DNA from: a virus
DNA length: 20,807 nucleotides
Direction: 5' to 3' (one strand)
IMG/VR virus record: IMGVR_UViG_3300049218_000009
Location: 1 to 20,807 of that record
The translations under genes and the position numbers were made by a program. How positions within the stretch are numbered: position 1 is the stretch's first letter; every line of letters starts with the position of its first letter. The notes under the pieces were generated by a model. It was given only the letters and a program-made list of their open reading frames with translations, was not told where the DNA came from and did not search any database. Below, in pieces: positions 1-7,640 of the stretch.

Positions 1-141
1 GGTATTAAAACACGGGTTGAGATTCCCGCCGAACGCCGCGTTATAGTCTTGCTGCACGCCTTCGAGTATCGCGGCCTCTTGCGGCAACACGAGCCCCGTA
101 GGCGTAAAAACGGGCGAGGGTACGTTAGTCGTGTCAGTCAT
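1..141 (-). CDS. Baseplate J-like protein (gpJ/gp47 family), N-terminal part only
   Basis: The gene runs off the left edge; only the first 47 codons are present. It starts at ATG 141-139, one base after the stop of the preceding gp25-like gene. The visible N-terminus contains FTPTGLVLPQEAAILEGVQ followed by DYNAAFGGNLNPCFNTP-type residues. That is the usual opening of phage baseplate J proteins: a short FTPTGL stretch, a helix around E-x-x-I-L-x-G-V, then AAFGGxLNP. In this family the protein builds the baseplate wedge or ring that ties the sheath to the tail fibres. Its place after spike and gp25-like genes fits the standard myophage order. The catalytic or structural core lies outside the window, so only the family can be given. 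Confidence 0.85.
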   Translation of the reverse strand, partial: MTDTTNVPSPVFTPTGLVLPQEAAILEGVQQDYNAAFGGNLNPCFNT

Positions 142-142
142 G

Positions 143-511
143 CTAAACGCTCACAGTCTGTACGGTATGGTTAATGTCGGTGAAAACTATCTGCCCAGTC
201 GTCTCGCGCGTGCTCGCGTCGTACGATTCGATATTGCACGAGGCTGTCACAACGGCCGGTACTGTCAACGTCTGCGCCACAAATTGCTCTTGGAAAATCG
301 CAATTGGCGGCGTGTACCCGAAAATCGTACCGAAATAATCAACGCCTAGCGTTGTGTCGTAGTAAACCTCGCCGAGCACTGTACGGCACGCGCTCGCCAC
401 GTCCTGCGCGATGGCATAGGGCGGGGCGGCCACGGCGATATTGCCGAACGCGTCGAGGGTCAAATCCCACAACCCAACGTCTAGCAGCAATGTCGAATAG
501 GGTGCGCTCAT
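143..511 (-). CDS. Baseplate wedge protein, gp25/gpW-like
   Basis: This 122-residue protein has the length and position of the T4 gp25 / P2 gpW-like baseplate proteins. In contractile tails these dock at the base of the sheath and help trigger contraction. Visible features are an N-terminal W-D-L-T-L-D stretch, then IAVAAPPYAIAQDVASACRT, where such proteins have a conserved helix after the first strand, and a VYYDTTLGVDYFGTIFG segment typical of the family. The ATG at 511 overlaps the spike stop as ATGA, so translation is probably coupled. The gpJ gene follows after one base. The assignment rests on motif shape, size and gene order. Confidence 0.72.
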   Translation of the reverse strand: MSAPYSTLLLDVGLWDLTLDAFGNIAVAAPPYAIAQDVASACRTVLGEVYYDTTLGVDYFGTIFGYTPPIAIFQEQFVAQTLTVPAVVTASCNIESYDASTRETTGQIVFTDINHTVQTVSV

Positions 512-1113
512 GCGATACTCGTAATGACGCCTTTGACTACCGTCACGGTCTTGCCGTCGGCCGTTGTAAATTCGCCCGTGGCGCCGTTCCCGGCCTGCAA
601 TGTTTCGCCGAGCAGTGTACCATTTACGTTCATATCCGCGCTTACCGTGACGCTCGGCGAAACGATATTAATACCGTCGGTCACGAATTTGATGTACTGC
701 GTAGGCGTCTGATTCAGCACGCCCCCGTAATAGATCGCGTCGGACCACGCAAACCGGCGGTTGCTTCCCGGGTTGGCTTGCCCTTTCGCAGCTATGACGG
801 CCGTTAGGTCGCGAGAGCCGAAAACGACCACGCCGATATCACCTACCGCGGGGTCGCATATAATCGCGTTGGAGCCGCCCTGTAGGCGGAAAAACGGCCG
901 CGCCGATATCACCCCGTGATTGATGGCCGTTCCCGCCCCGGTCACGAGGTTAACCAATACTTTTACGTCTACCGTCTGCGCGCCCGAATTGACGGCCATG
1001 ATTTGCGCAATAGATACCGTCTGCAAATCGTCAAGCGCGCGTTGAATGATGAAGTCGAGCGTGTTGTATTCGTTCGCGTCGCTAAACGGCGTGGTTTGGC
1101 CTACCGCGTTCAT
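508..1113 (-). CDS. Baseplate spike / gpV-like protein (Gp138 N-terminal-type OB fold)
   Basis: The protein is 201 residues when started at ATG 1113, which overlaps the hub stop as ATGA. A longer frame to 1161 would run into the hub gene and is unlikely. The N-terminal half resembles the Gp138/gpV OB-fold domain: a DFIIQRALDDLQTVSIAQIMAV helix-strand, then VDVKVLVNLV and a VGDIGVVVFGSRDL segment. The C-terminal third is rich in short strands (VSADMNVNGTLLGETL, then GEFTTADGKTVTVVKGVITSI), the usual end of membrane-puncturing spike apexes. It would form the trimeric central needle that first meets the host outer membrane. No separate PAAR gene is seen nearby. Confidence 0.8.
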   Translation of the reverse strand: MNAVGQTTPFSDANEYNTLDFIIQRALDDLQTVSIAQIMAVNSGAQTVDVKVLVNLVTGAGTAINHGVISARPFFRLQGGSNAIICDPAVGDIGVVVFGSRDLTAVIAAKGQANPGSNRRFAWSDAIYYGGVLNQTPTQYIKFVTDGINIVSPSVTVSADMNVNGTLLGETLQAGNGATGEFTTADGKTVTVVKGVITSIA

Positions 1114-2039
1114 GCTGCTGGCACCGCATTCGGGGGATACAATTTCATGTCGGTGAACCACGCGCCGCCCGGTTTCTGGCTCTCAAGCGTGTGCGTCAAC
1201 GGCCCGATAATCCAGTCGCCATCCGCCAGCGTGTTAAGGGTTTTAGGTAGCATCGGATCAATCACTACGTCACTACCTTGTATCGTGATGGGGCCATTCA
1301 TCCGATAGCCCGGGTTGAATAACGCACGGACGTTTAGATACCCGTTACCCAAAACCTCCGGGTACCCGACGAGCCCGGACGTGGGGGATAACGTGAATGC
1401 TTGCACATTGGCGCGAGCCACGCCCGCGGGGGATATCACGAGCAGATTTTGATTCTCAATTGCGCAGAATATACCAGCGTCTGCGCACAGTTTTCGTAGC
1501 TGACTTGTGAGCGTGCCCGAATAGTAAGCGTTTGTTAGGGTGCCAGTCACGCCGTCATTCTCAAACGCATAAGACATTTTCGAGGCAATGCTTTGCGCGA
1601 TATCGGCCACGTTGGCCGTGCCGGGGTATGACGTGGGGTTGGCGGGCGTTAGCTGATCGAACCCCGACGCCTGCGCGTGAACAAACAAACACACTTCCGG
1701 GGCGGCCGAGTAATCCGGCCCCGCTTGATAGATTTGCCCCGAGAAAATAAACGAGTAGCCGCTACCGCTATCGGCCTCGATTTGCACCGTGTTGCGCGTG
1801 TATTCGGGCGTTCCGCCCTGCACTTGCACAATCGCCAGCGCGTTCATGTCTTGCTGTGCCACGCCGTAAATGCGCAAGGATGCCTCGGGAAATGCGGGCA
1901 GCCCCAACCCTTTGATAACTGCCGACATGCGTAGACCCGCGATCTGTAGCTGATTCGCATTTGTTCCCGGGAACACGGCGTTATTATTCGTGAGTGTGAA
2001 CGTCACGCGCAAATTCTTGAATGTGTACGTGTTACCCAT
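1110..2039 (-). CDS. Baseplate hub protein (gp27/gpD-like)
   Basis: The ATG at 2039 was chosen because GTGGGA lies just upstream and the gene then overlaps the preceding plug gene by eight bases; upstream extension is an out-of-frame shadow of that gene. The product has 309 residues. It shows the hub pattern: an N-terminal beta domain (TYTFKNLRVTFTLT), a central ADIAQSIASKM helix with a following segment ending TLTSQLRKLCADAGI, and INPxG-like LLVISPAGVA. The C-terminal part (GDWIIGPLTHTLESQKPGGAWFTDM) resembles late-control/gpD hubs, where a final strand pair contacts the spike. Hubs adapt the sixfold tail tube to the threefold spike, and the next gene downstream is the spike. The coding strand contains a 14-base palindrome at 1962-1975. 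Confidence 0.8.
   Translation of the reverse strand: MGNTYTFKNLRVTFTLTNNNAVFPGTNANQLQIAGLRMSAVIKGLGLPAFPEASLRIYGVAQQDMNALAIVQVQGGTPEYTRNTVQIEADSGSGYSFIFSGQIYQAGPDYSAAPEVCLFVHAQASGFDQLTPANPTSYPGTANVADIAQSIASKMSYAFENDGVTGTLTNAYYSGTLTSQLRKLCADAGIFCAIENQNLLVISPAGVARANVQAFTLSPTSGLVGYPEVLGNGYLNVRALFNPGYRMNGPITIQGSDVVIDPMLPKTLNTLADGDWIIGPLTHTLESQKPGGAWFTDMKLYPPNAVPAA
1962..1975. repeat. 14-bp perfect palindrome TGTTCCCGGGAACA (copy 1, inside the hub gene)
   Basis: The sequence reads TGTTCCCGGGAACA and is identical on both strands. The same 14 bases occur again at 19926-19939 in the divergent intergenic region. Here they encode V-F-P-G-T of the hub, so synonymous coincidence is possible. No function is assigned. 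Confidence 0.6.
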
Positions 2040-2409
2040 CGTATCCCACGCTCGCGAGGTCGGCGGCCGATAGGTACAGCAACACAAACTGAGAGTTAAG
2101 CCCCGTGTAATACGGCGGCTGTCCGTTGAATTTTGGCGGCCCGCCCTCTGCGGCAAGCGTGTCAAGAAACATAAATTCTCCGCTCACGCCGAGATATTGA
2201 CGGTCTTGCAATATCGGCGTGCGGTCGAGACATCGCGCGGTATTGATGATTTGCACACCGCCCACACTCAAGTCAAAGAAAAGCCCCGCGGCAACCCCGT
2301 ATTCGTCGGTAATCGGTTGCTTTTGATATACGGCAATTTGGCAACTCTGCCCGTCGAGAACGATGCTTAGAGTCTGCGAAGGTACTGCGCTCAAGGGTAT
2401 CTGCAACAT
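2032..2409 (-). CDS. Baseplate plug-like protein (DUF6983-type)
   Basis: The protein has 125 residues. It opens with LQIPLSAVPSQTLSIVLDGQ and continues with C-x-I-x-V-Y and a NTARCLDRTPILQDRQYLGVSGEFMFLD stretch. This matches a widespread family of small phage beta-barrel proteins. In structurally solved simple baseplates they sit between the Dit-like and hub proteins and plug the tube. The typical sentence is: strand, 'Q.y.i.ldGq.c.l.lyq', then 'gv..l...+.....Y.GF.G.l.f.D'. Position between Dit-like and hub genes agrees. The ATG at 2409 lies four bases after the preceding stop, with an AGG upstream. The family recognition is good; the plug role is inferred from relatives. Confidence 0.72.
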   Translation of the reverse strand: MLQIPLSAVPSQTLSIVLDGQSCQIAVYQKQPITDEYGVAAGLFFDLSVGGVQIINTARCLDRTPILQDRQYLGVSGEFMFLDTLAAEGGPPKFNGQPPYYTGLNSQFVLLYLSAADLASVGYDG

Positions 2410-2413
2410 GGGG

Positions 2414-3145
2414 CTAGCCTGTAGGCGTGGGCGGCGTGATGGCCGTCAGCGCTGATTGTTGAACGGCCGTAGTCGGCGTCTGCGGGTTGTTCAAACCCTG
2501 ATTGACGGGCGGCACGGCCGAGGGCTCGCTCGCGTCTGCGGTCGGCGTTACGGCCGTGCTGTATTGTGCGTCGACTTGATTGACCTGCACGAAATATAGT
2601 TCAACGTCGAAAAAGTACGCGTTGTCTTTGCCTCGGCGCGATAGCTCGGCCCGGGTCACGGTAACGTCTACGTAAGATTTTTCGGGCGTGCGAATCGTGT
2701 ATAAGTTGATATTCGACTGAGCCACGAGGGCATCTATTTGCGCAAGAAACACGGAACGCGCGACGAGGTCGCCGCCCTTGCTCAGCGTAACCGACGACTC
2801 GAACGGCAACCCGACGCGGTTGTATGTCGAGAATTGTCCGGCTTGCACGGGAAAATTCGGCACGCGATTTTCAGCACGCCAACCGAAATCCACTACGGAG
2901 TCAGGGACCACGACTTGATTGCCGTCAGAGTCAAACACGCCCCACACGGGTGCCGCCTGCGTGGCCTGCCATAATACATCCGGGTTAGCGGCGAACCCCA
3001 ACGTAGGCGGCGCGGACGCCTGTATGAGCAGCGAGCGCGCTAGTTGCGGAACGCCCGGCAGATTCGCCACGTTCGGGAATTGCGGAATCTCCACCGTGAT
3101 AGCGATTCCGAGCCCCGCGCCCCAACCTTGAGTTATGAGGCTCAT
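2414..3145 (-). CDS. Dit-like phage tail/baseplate protein
   Basis: The 243-residue product follows the tape measure gene with an ATGA overlap. The central core (ENRVPNFPVQAGQFSTYNRVGLPF, then SVTLSKGGD, FLAQIDALVAQSNINLYTIRTPEKSYVDVTVTRAELSRRG and a FFDVELYFVQV strand) is the characteristic Dit-like galectin-fold pattern of simple myophage baseplates. In these phages the protein forms the ring at the end of the tube to which the hub and wedge attach. The last 50 or so residues are Pro/Thr/Ala-rich and look disordered (TPTADASEPSAVPPVNQG and onwards); such tails occur in the family. A long N-terminal stretch with PNVANLPGVPQLARS carries the usual P-G-V-P motif. Confidence 0.78.
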   Translation of the reverse strand: MSLITQGWGAGLGIAITVEIPQFPNVANLPGVPQLARSLLIQASAPPTLGFAANPDVLWQATQAAPVWGVFDSDGNQVVVPDSVVDFGWRAENRVPNFPVQAGQFSTYNRVGLPFESSVTLSKGGDLVARSVFLAQIDALVAQSNINLYTIRTPEKSYVDVTVTRAELSRRGKDNAYFFDVELYFVQVNQVDAQYSTAVTPTADASEPSAVPPVNQGLNNPQTPTTAVQQSALTAITPPTPTG

Positions 3146-4701
3146 GACTGCCCCGTGTCAGCTTGTGACACTGAAAATTTACGTTGCAACGCGGATGGTA
3201 CCTGTTCGGCCACGGCGCGCGGGTCGGCGTTCGGTGCGTTGACCTGAATCGTTCCGACTGACACGGTTGTCGACGAGCCGCCGGGCGCCGCGGTATTCTT
3301 GGCTGCGCTCGTGGCGCCCGGCGTCGGGCCGTACTGCGCCCCCTCGTGGTGAATTATACCGCTGACAATTGCGTCATGGTCGGCCGCGCTCAAGTGATCG
3401 TTCGCGCCTTTGCCTACATCTTTCGACAGCGCGGCAATGTATGCGGGCACGTCGTTATGATCCCCGGCGGGCGCGTACACATTCACAATTTTTGCGATAG
3501 TATCGAGCCCGCGATTAAGTTTCGCCGTGATATCCGCGTCGAGTGCGGCCTTACCCTCGGCGGCACTTGCGAATACTCGAATACCCCGCGCGTCTACGGG
3601 TTGCCCGGCTTTGTATGGGCGTAGATTGCCCGGGTTATTGTTGCGGTACGCTATGCCGAGGTCGGGCCGTACAGCGGGCGTCGCGGCAGTCGGCGTGGCG
3701 CCGGATGTATCGGTCGCACCCGCGCCGAACGCTAGCCCCCTCGCCACGAGGCCCGTAAAATACCCTACGTATTTATCCCACGCTTTGAATACCGAGCTGC
3801 TATTGAGTAAGTCGAGAATTGCTTTCCAGCCGTTGAATATCGAACGCACCGTGTTACCTATTACGGTAACGGCCGACCCCACGGCTGTCAGGCCGCCGTT
3901 ATCTTTAAACGCGGCCATAAGATTTTGCACGGTCAGAAAAGCGTCTTTGATGTACGGCGTAAGGGTGAGCAATACTTTTTGCCCTGCGCCCTCGATTTGC
4001 AGTTGGATGTTCCGCCAATACTCTTGCAACTCTTGCGCTTTGCGTACGCTGTCCTCGTCGACGTTGTTATTCTGCTCGGCGAGCCGTAGCTGATCCGCTC
4101 GCAATTCTTTCGACTGCGCGAGATATTCGGCCTCACCCTGCGAGAGCCCGGCGGCCGTAAACATTGTAATCTGGTAGGCGCGGCCATACTGCGCAGTCTT
4201 GTCGGCCAACTCCTCAAAAATCTGACCTTGATTCCGTAACGCGCCGTTTTGGTCGCGGATGTTCACGCCGCGATTACGCAGCAACTCAAGCAGGGCCGAC
4301 GGCGGCCCCGCGCCCGTCGACATCGTTTGGAAATCTTTCGTTAGCTGCGAGAATGCGCCTTGCGCGTCAGCGGCACTGCCCCCCGCGAGAGTTACGGCGC
4401 TACCCCATTTGTTTAGCTCGTGGGCTGACATGCCGATATTGGCGGCCGTGCGCCCTAGCTGCGCCTCGCCCGCGTTGAGCCCGCCAAGCCATTTTGTCAG
4501 CCCCGAGGCTGACTCGAATCCGAGGAATAGCGAGGCAACGGTACGGCCGACCTCGGTCAATGATTTCGTGATGGCATCGGCGGACGCCTGCGCTTTGCGC
4601 GCAGTTTCGGCGGTTTCTTTCTCGGCTGTCTCGCGGCCTTTCTTGTAGTTTGAGGCGTCGAGGCCGAGCAGTACGACGAGCGAATCAATGACTGTAGCCA
4701 C
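3142..4701 (-). CDS. Tail tape measure protein with embedded lysozyme-like domain
   Basis: A GTG start at 4701 with AAGGAA upstream gives 519 residues. The first 330 residues are helical: an Ala/Glu/Lys-rich coiled coil (20-50), LNAGEAQLGRTAANIGMSA (75-93), typical of tape measures, and hydrophobic segments near 50-62 and 272-300. Residues 349-455 differ: YRNNNPGNLR (352-361), FASAAEGKAALDADI and a KIVNVYAPAGDHND...YIAALSKD segment, resembling the P5-like muramidase/transglycosylase domain used by virions to cut peptidoglycan. The last 50 residues (TVSVGTIQVNAPNADPRAVAEQ) are the usual tape-measure end. The protein sets tail length and is ejected during infection. It is short for a tape measure, and about 110 residues are the enzyme-like domain. 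It lies after the chaperone pair, as expected. Confidence 0.88.
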   Translation of the reverse strand: MATVIDSLVVLLGLDASNYKKGRETAEKETAETARKAQASADAITKSLTEVGRTVASLFLGFESASGLTKWLGGLNAGEAQLGRTAANIGMSAHELNKWGSAVTLAGGSAADAQGAFSQLTKDFQTMSTGAGPPSALLELLRNRGVNIRDQNGALRNQGQIFEELADKTAQYGRAYQITMFTAAGLSQGEAEYLAQSKELRADQLRLAEQNNNVDEDSVRKAQELQEYWRNIQLQIEGAGQKVLLTLTPYIKDAFLTVQNLMAAFKDNGGLTAVGSAVTVIGNTVRSIFNGWKAILDLLNSSSVFKAWDKYVGYFTGLVARGLAFGAGATDTSGATPTAATPAVRPDLGIAYRNNNPGNLRPYKAGQPVDARGIRVFASAAEGKAALDADITAKLNRGLDTIAKIVNVYAPAGDHNDVPAYIAALSKDVGKGANDHLSAADHDAIVSGIIHHEGAQYGPTPGATSAAKNTAAPGGSSTTVSVGTIQVNAPNADPRAVAEQVPSALQRKFSVSQADTGQS

Positions 4702-4704
4702 GTT

Positions 4705-5348
4705 CTAGCGTTCCTTGGATATCTCGCGTCGGTTGTGTGAGTCGACGCCGATAACCTCGGCTAGATTGTACAGGTCACGCACGCCATAGACCGACTGTAA
4801 CTCATGGAGCGTGGCCTTACCCGATGAGACTACCATACCGATGAGCGGCGGTAAATTGACGTAATCGACTATACGGCCGGGTCGCGCCCGGAATACGTCG
4901 GCCCCTAAGTCGGGGTAGCGTCGGCCGTGGAAAAACCCGCGTGCAATTGAAACAGGGCTTTGTGCAGTACAAGGAAAGTTTTGATTTCCTCAATCTGGCA
5001 GTTTTCGCCGAATATCAGCGGCTGCGGCTGCGTGGGCTTGCCCTTCGTGTCGACGTGCTCATACTTGACTTGCCCTAGCATTTCGTCGAGCAGGGGCTTT
5101 AGGGCGCCATACGGGGCGCGTAGGAGGGCCATCACGCCAAAGCCTGCGAGCGTAGCCCATCCGCCTTGCATCGCGCCTTGAGGTATCTCAACGCCCGAGG
5201 CGGCCAATGCAAGCAATGCCCGCAACGCCCAATCCTGACCGTTGTACGCGTCCATTTCTTTCAGGATGAAAGTCTTGCCGTTATCGCGCTCGCCGTGCGC
5301 CTCGGAACGGACGCCCGGAATCGTCAGCCTTTCGACTTTACGTGTCAC
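4705..5348 (-). CDS. Tail assembly chaperone frameshift fusion (gpG-T-like), -1 frameshift
   Basis: Reading the zero frame from 5348 to the codon TTT at 4934-4932 and then slipping back one base opens a second frame that runs 75 codons to TAG at 4707-4705. This gives a 214-residue fusion (139 + 75). The extension begins FHGRRYPDLGADVFRARPG and ends HNRREISKER, with PPLIGMVVSSGKATLHELQ and VYGVRDLYNLAEVI between. That second frame has no start or ribosome site of its own and fills the otherwise empty 200 bases before the tape measure gene, ending three bases before the tape measure GTG. This is the lambda G/GT arrangement. The slip itself is inferred from sequence. Confidence 0.8.
4905..5348 (-). 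CDS. Tail assembly chaperone (gpG-like), zero-frame product
   Basis: GTG at 5348, preceded by a strong GGGGAG, gives 147 residues. The protein contains R-K-V-E-R-L-T-I-P, then KTFILKEMDAYNGQDWALRALLALAASGVEIP and a LLRAPYGALKPLLDEMLGQV helix. This is the pattern of myophage tail assembly chaperones that coat the tape measure during tail assembly and are absent from virions. It lies between the tube and tape measure genes, the standard place. The frame stops at TAG 4907-4905, but a slippery site at 4938-4932 allows a -1 shift into a longer product. Chaperone function is inferred from position, the fold-like pattern and the frameshift. Confidence 0.8.
   Translation of the reverse strand: MTRKVERLTIPGVRSEAHGERDNGKTFILKEMDAYNGQDWALRALLALAASGVEIPQGAMQGGWATLAGFGVMALLRAPYGALKPLLDEMLGQVKYEHVDTKGKPTQPQPLIFGENCQIEEIKTFLVLHKALFQLHAGFSTADATPT
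4932..4938 (-). other. Slippery heptamer GGGTTTT for -1 programmed frameshift
   Basis: On the minus strand the heptamer is G GGT TTT in the chaperone frame, an X XXY YYZ pattern with X = G and Y = Z = T. Shifting back one base lets the two tRNAs re-pair on GGG and TTT. The zero frame ends only eight codons later. Confidence 0.78.
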
Positions 5349-5391
5349 GTAATCTCCCCGGCGTGGTGGCGCCGCTGACTCGCGTCAGATG

Positions 5392-5823
5392 TTAGACGTT
5401 GGAAACCTGCACAGACTCGAACGTGATTTCGTACGTTCGGGCCTCGAAAATCTTTTTCGCGTCGGGAACCGGCTTGAACCGAGTCAATGACCCGTTATTC
5501 AATGACCACGCTTGCCCTAGCGACGGAGACCAAATCGAGCCCGAGCATGTGAGGTCGTCACGGGCCGCCTGCAATGCGCCGTTCCATTGGTCGAAAATCT
5601 GATTCGCAGGGCTGTCCGCCTGAATGTGGATCAGCATCTTGACGAGATACGGCGTAAACCCGCTCGACTTTTTGCCGTCTACGCCGATTTTCGCCTCGAC
5701 CGGGTTGACATCCTCGGAACCAAACGCGTCATCGGTCGCATAGCCTTGCAGGATCACGGGGGCCGAGAATACGTCGGGAATAGTTAGGACGAATTCAGAA
5801 TTTGCAGATGTAAGCGTAGCCAT
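5392..5823 (-). CDS. Tail tube protein
   Basis: The start is ATG 5823, with AAGGAT just upstream, eight bases after the sheath stop; the longer frame to 5961 runs into the sheath gene and is a shadow. The 143-residue product is compact and beta-rich: ANSEFVLTIPDVFSAPVILQGYATDDAFG, then VEAKIGVDGKKSSGF, LVKMLIHIQADSPANQIFDQW and ARTYEITFESVQV at the end. This pattern, with a G-Y-x-x-D-D-A-F strand and an asymmetric I-Q-x-x-S-P motif, is that of tube proteins found immediately after DUF3383 sheaths. Hexameric rings of it form the inner channel through which DNA leaves the head. The abundance implied for a tube protein fits the good ribosome site. Confidence 0.82.
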   Translation of the reverse strand: MATLTSANSEFVLTIPDVFSAPVILQGYATDDAFGSEDVNPVEAKIGVDGKKSSGFTPYLVKMLIHIQADSPANQIFDQWNGALQAARDDLTCSGSIWSPSLGQAWSLNNGSLTRFKPVPDAKKIFEARTYEITFESVQVSNV

Positions 5824-5831
5824 GTTGATCC

Positions 5832-7580
5832 TTAGAGAATGTCGACCGAGGACATAGAGATTTTCTGCACCGATCCGCCGTCGGTATACCAGAAATTGAT
5901 CGTGGGCGAACCACGGCCGCCGCGGACAATCGCGCCCGGGTCGAGGATTTGCAGGTACCATCCGGTATTCTGAATCGTGGCCGTTGCGCCCGGGTCGCTG
6001 GTCGCTTGATTGAGTGCGGCCGACTGCGCGCCGCTCAACGTCACACCCGCGACGATGGAGCCGAAATACTTAGCTTGTTCAATCGGTCCGGTCGGCGGGC
6101 TGTTTTGCGTGGCTGCGTTGCCGACAAGCGCGTTACGAATCAGGTTATACCCGCGGGTCACGTACGGCACGGCGGGGACCGTCGTCAATAGATTCATTAG
6201 CGCTAGCTGAAATTGACTGTTGAGATAGACCTGATTCAGGAAGGTATCAAGGTACTTGAACGGCCCCGAGATTTGACCCGGTTGATTCAGCGTGAATTGC
6301 TGATTCGCGGTCGCATAGGCGCCGTAAAAATTGTACCCGTTCGATATGAGGTTGGCGGCGACCGTCGCGTCAGTGACTTGCGCGGCGAGCCCTGACTGAC
6401 CACGGAACGCAGCGGTTGTGCGGCCATTCTGCGCGTTGTAATTGATCGATGCGGCAATGGCCGTCTGAAACGCGGCGATTACACCCGAACCGCTTGTGTC
6501 GTACACGGGCATAACGCCCGTATCGTTGGCGGTGTTCACGATGGCGCCGAACGAGCCCGAGGCCGTCGGCGACTCGGTCGGGGTTGGGTCGGAATCCTGC
6601 GCGACGTATAGGAATCGATTCAATGCGGCGGGCGTTTGGCACCACGCGGCAAACGCCTCTTTATTGCTGAGCGACTGTTCGTTGACAGTCATGAACGTCG
6701 CCCAATTTTGAGTCTGTGAGACAACCGTCGCCATCATCCCCGCGGCGCCTTGAGACAATACAGAGCCCGTGGCGGCCGTCAGGTTGAGCCCGTTGGCGAG
6801 CGAGCCCGCAGTCGCGAAACTCACGGTAGAGGTCGCCCCCGTGGTCGACGAAGAAATCACGAACGCGTCGCGGAGCACGTCATAAGTGCAAGTCGCGGTA
6901 CCGGCGACCGTGGCCGTTCCGCTTGCAACGGTGCCCGACGTGCTCACGTTGACGGTGCCCGTTCCCGCGAGAACGGTATAAGTGCCGAATGACGTGATAG
7001 TGCTGGAAGGCTCAACGCCCGTGCCGTTAAGCACGTCGCCAACCGTGAGAAAACCCGAGGCCGTCGCGGAAATCGTGACCACGCCCGCGGCCTGCGAGGC
7101 GGTACCCGAGAACACCGAACCCGGCGATTGCAATCCGGCTTGAATTAGGGTTGCGGCATTCGTGAACGACGTTGCGCCCGATAGGTTGATAGACGGGGTC
7201 GCAATGACCACGCCGTCAACAGTGACGGTAAGTGTTCCCGACAGCGCGGTAAGCTGCGCGAGGCTCAACGCCGCGACACTGCCGCCGCGCAGATAGGCGC
7301 CGATTGCGGCCGTATTGTACTGCGCGAAATACAACGTACCCGGCAATACGGTGCAATTGATGAAACCGGCGAAGTACACGTTCGCGAGAATCGTTTCAGC
7401 GGCGTCCGGGCCGAACCAATCCAACACGTCGGTCGCGCTCGCGAATGCCTGCACGGCGCCATAAGGAATTGAGGTATCGGGAGTCAGGTAGACAGAATTG
7501 AGAGAGAGCGGATTGCCCCCCGCGGAAAGCACGCCCGGTATGACATTTGCAAGGGCCGAGGCTGGAATTGATGCGGTCAT
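5832..7580 (-). CDS. Tail sheath protein (DUF3383 family) with an inserted beta domain
   Basis: The 582-residue protein is a DUF3383 sheath: N-terminal IPASALANVIPGVLSAGG, a PYGAVQAFASATDVLDWFG segment, FAAWCQTPAALNRFLYVAQDSD near the middle, and a C-terminal NTGWYLQILDP...GRGSPTINFWYTDGGSVQKI motif. The subunits would stack around the tube and drive contraction. Residues about 157-230 look foreign. They are Gly/Thr/Ser-rich (VVTISATASGFLTVGDVLNG...GTYTVLAGTGTVNVSTSGTV) and separate the helix ending LIQAGL from CTYDVLRDAFVISSSTTGA, which would normally be near each other in this family. Similar segments occur in the adaptor and cement proteins. The start ATG 7580 has TAGGAAA upstream, and its leader resembles those of the cement and capsid genes. 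Confidence 0.88.
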   Translation of the reverse strand: MTASIPASALANVIPGVLSAGGNPLSLNSVYLTPDTSIPYGAVQAFASATDVLDWFGPDAAETILANVYFAGFINCTVLPGTLYFAQYNTAAIGAYLRGGSVAALSLAQLTALSGTLTVTVDGVVIATPSINLSGATSFTNAATLIQAGLQSPGSVFSGTASQAAGVVTISATASGFLTVGDVLNGTGVEPSSTITSFGTYTVLAGTGTVNVSTSGTVASGTATVAGTATCTYDVLRDAFVISSSTTGATSTVSFATAGSLANGLNLTAATGSVLSQGAAGMMATVVSQTQNWATFMTVNEQSLSNKEAFAAWCQTPAALNRFLYVAQDSDPTPTESPTASGSFGAIVNTANDTGVMPVYDTSGSGVIAAFQTAIAASINYNAQNGRTTAAFRGQSGLAAQVTDATVAANLISNGYNFYGAYATANQQFTLNQPGQISGPFKYLDTFLNQVYLNSQFQLALMNLLTTVPAVPYVTRGYNLIRNALVGNAATQNSPPTGPIEQAKYFGSIVAGVTLSGAQSAALNQATSDPGATATIQNTGWYLQILDPGAIVRGGRGSPTINFWYTDGGSVQKISMSSVDIL

Positions 7581-7640
7581 GTGTTATTTCCTAGACGTGC
7601 GTCACGGACGGAATTCGGTTATGGTCAATGATTTGAGAGT

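Noticed and set aside
304-807. Rightward open frame of 167 codons opposite the gp25-like and spike genes
   Set aside because: It is Arg-rich with no family pattern, while the opposite strand has recognised baseplate proteins in tight order.
3155-3171. Inverted repeat GTGTCA-5-TGACAC near the tape measure 3' end
   Set aside because: It resembles the operator-like motif but lies inside the tape measure gene, with only six-base arms and no promoter or T-run beside it. Probably chance.
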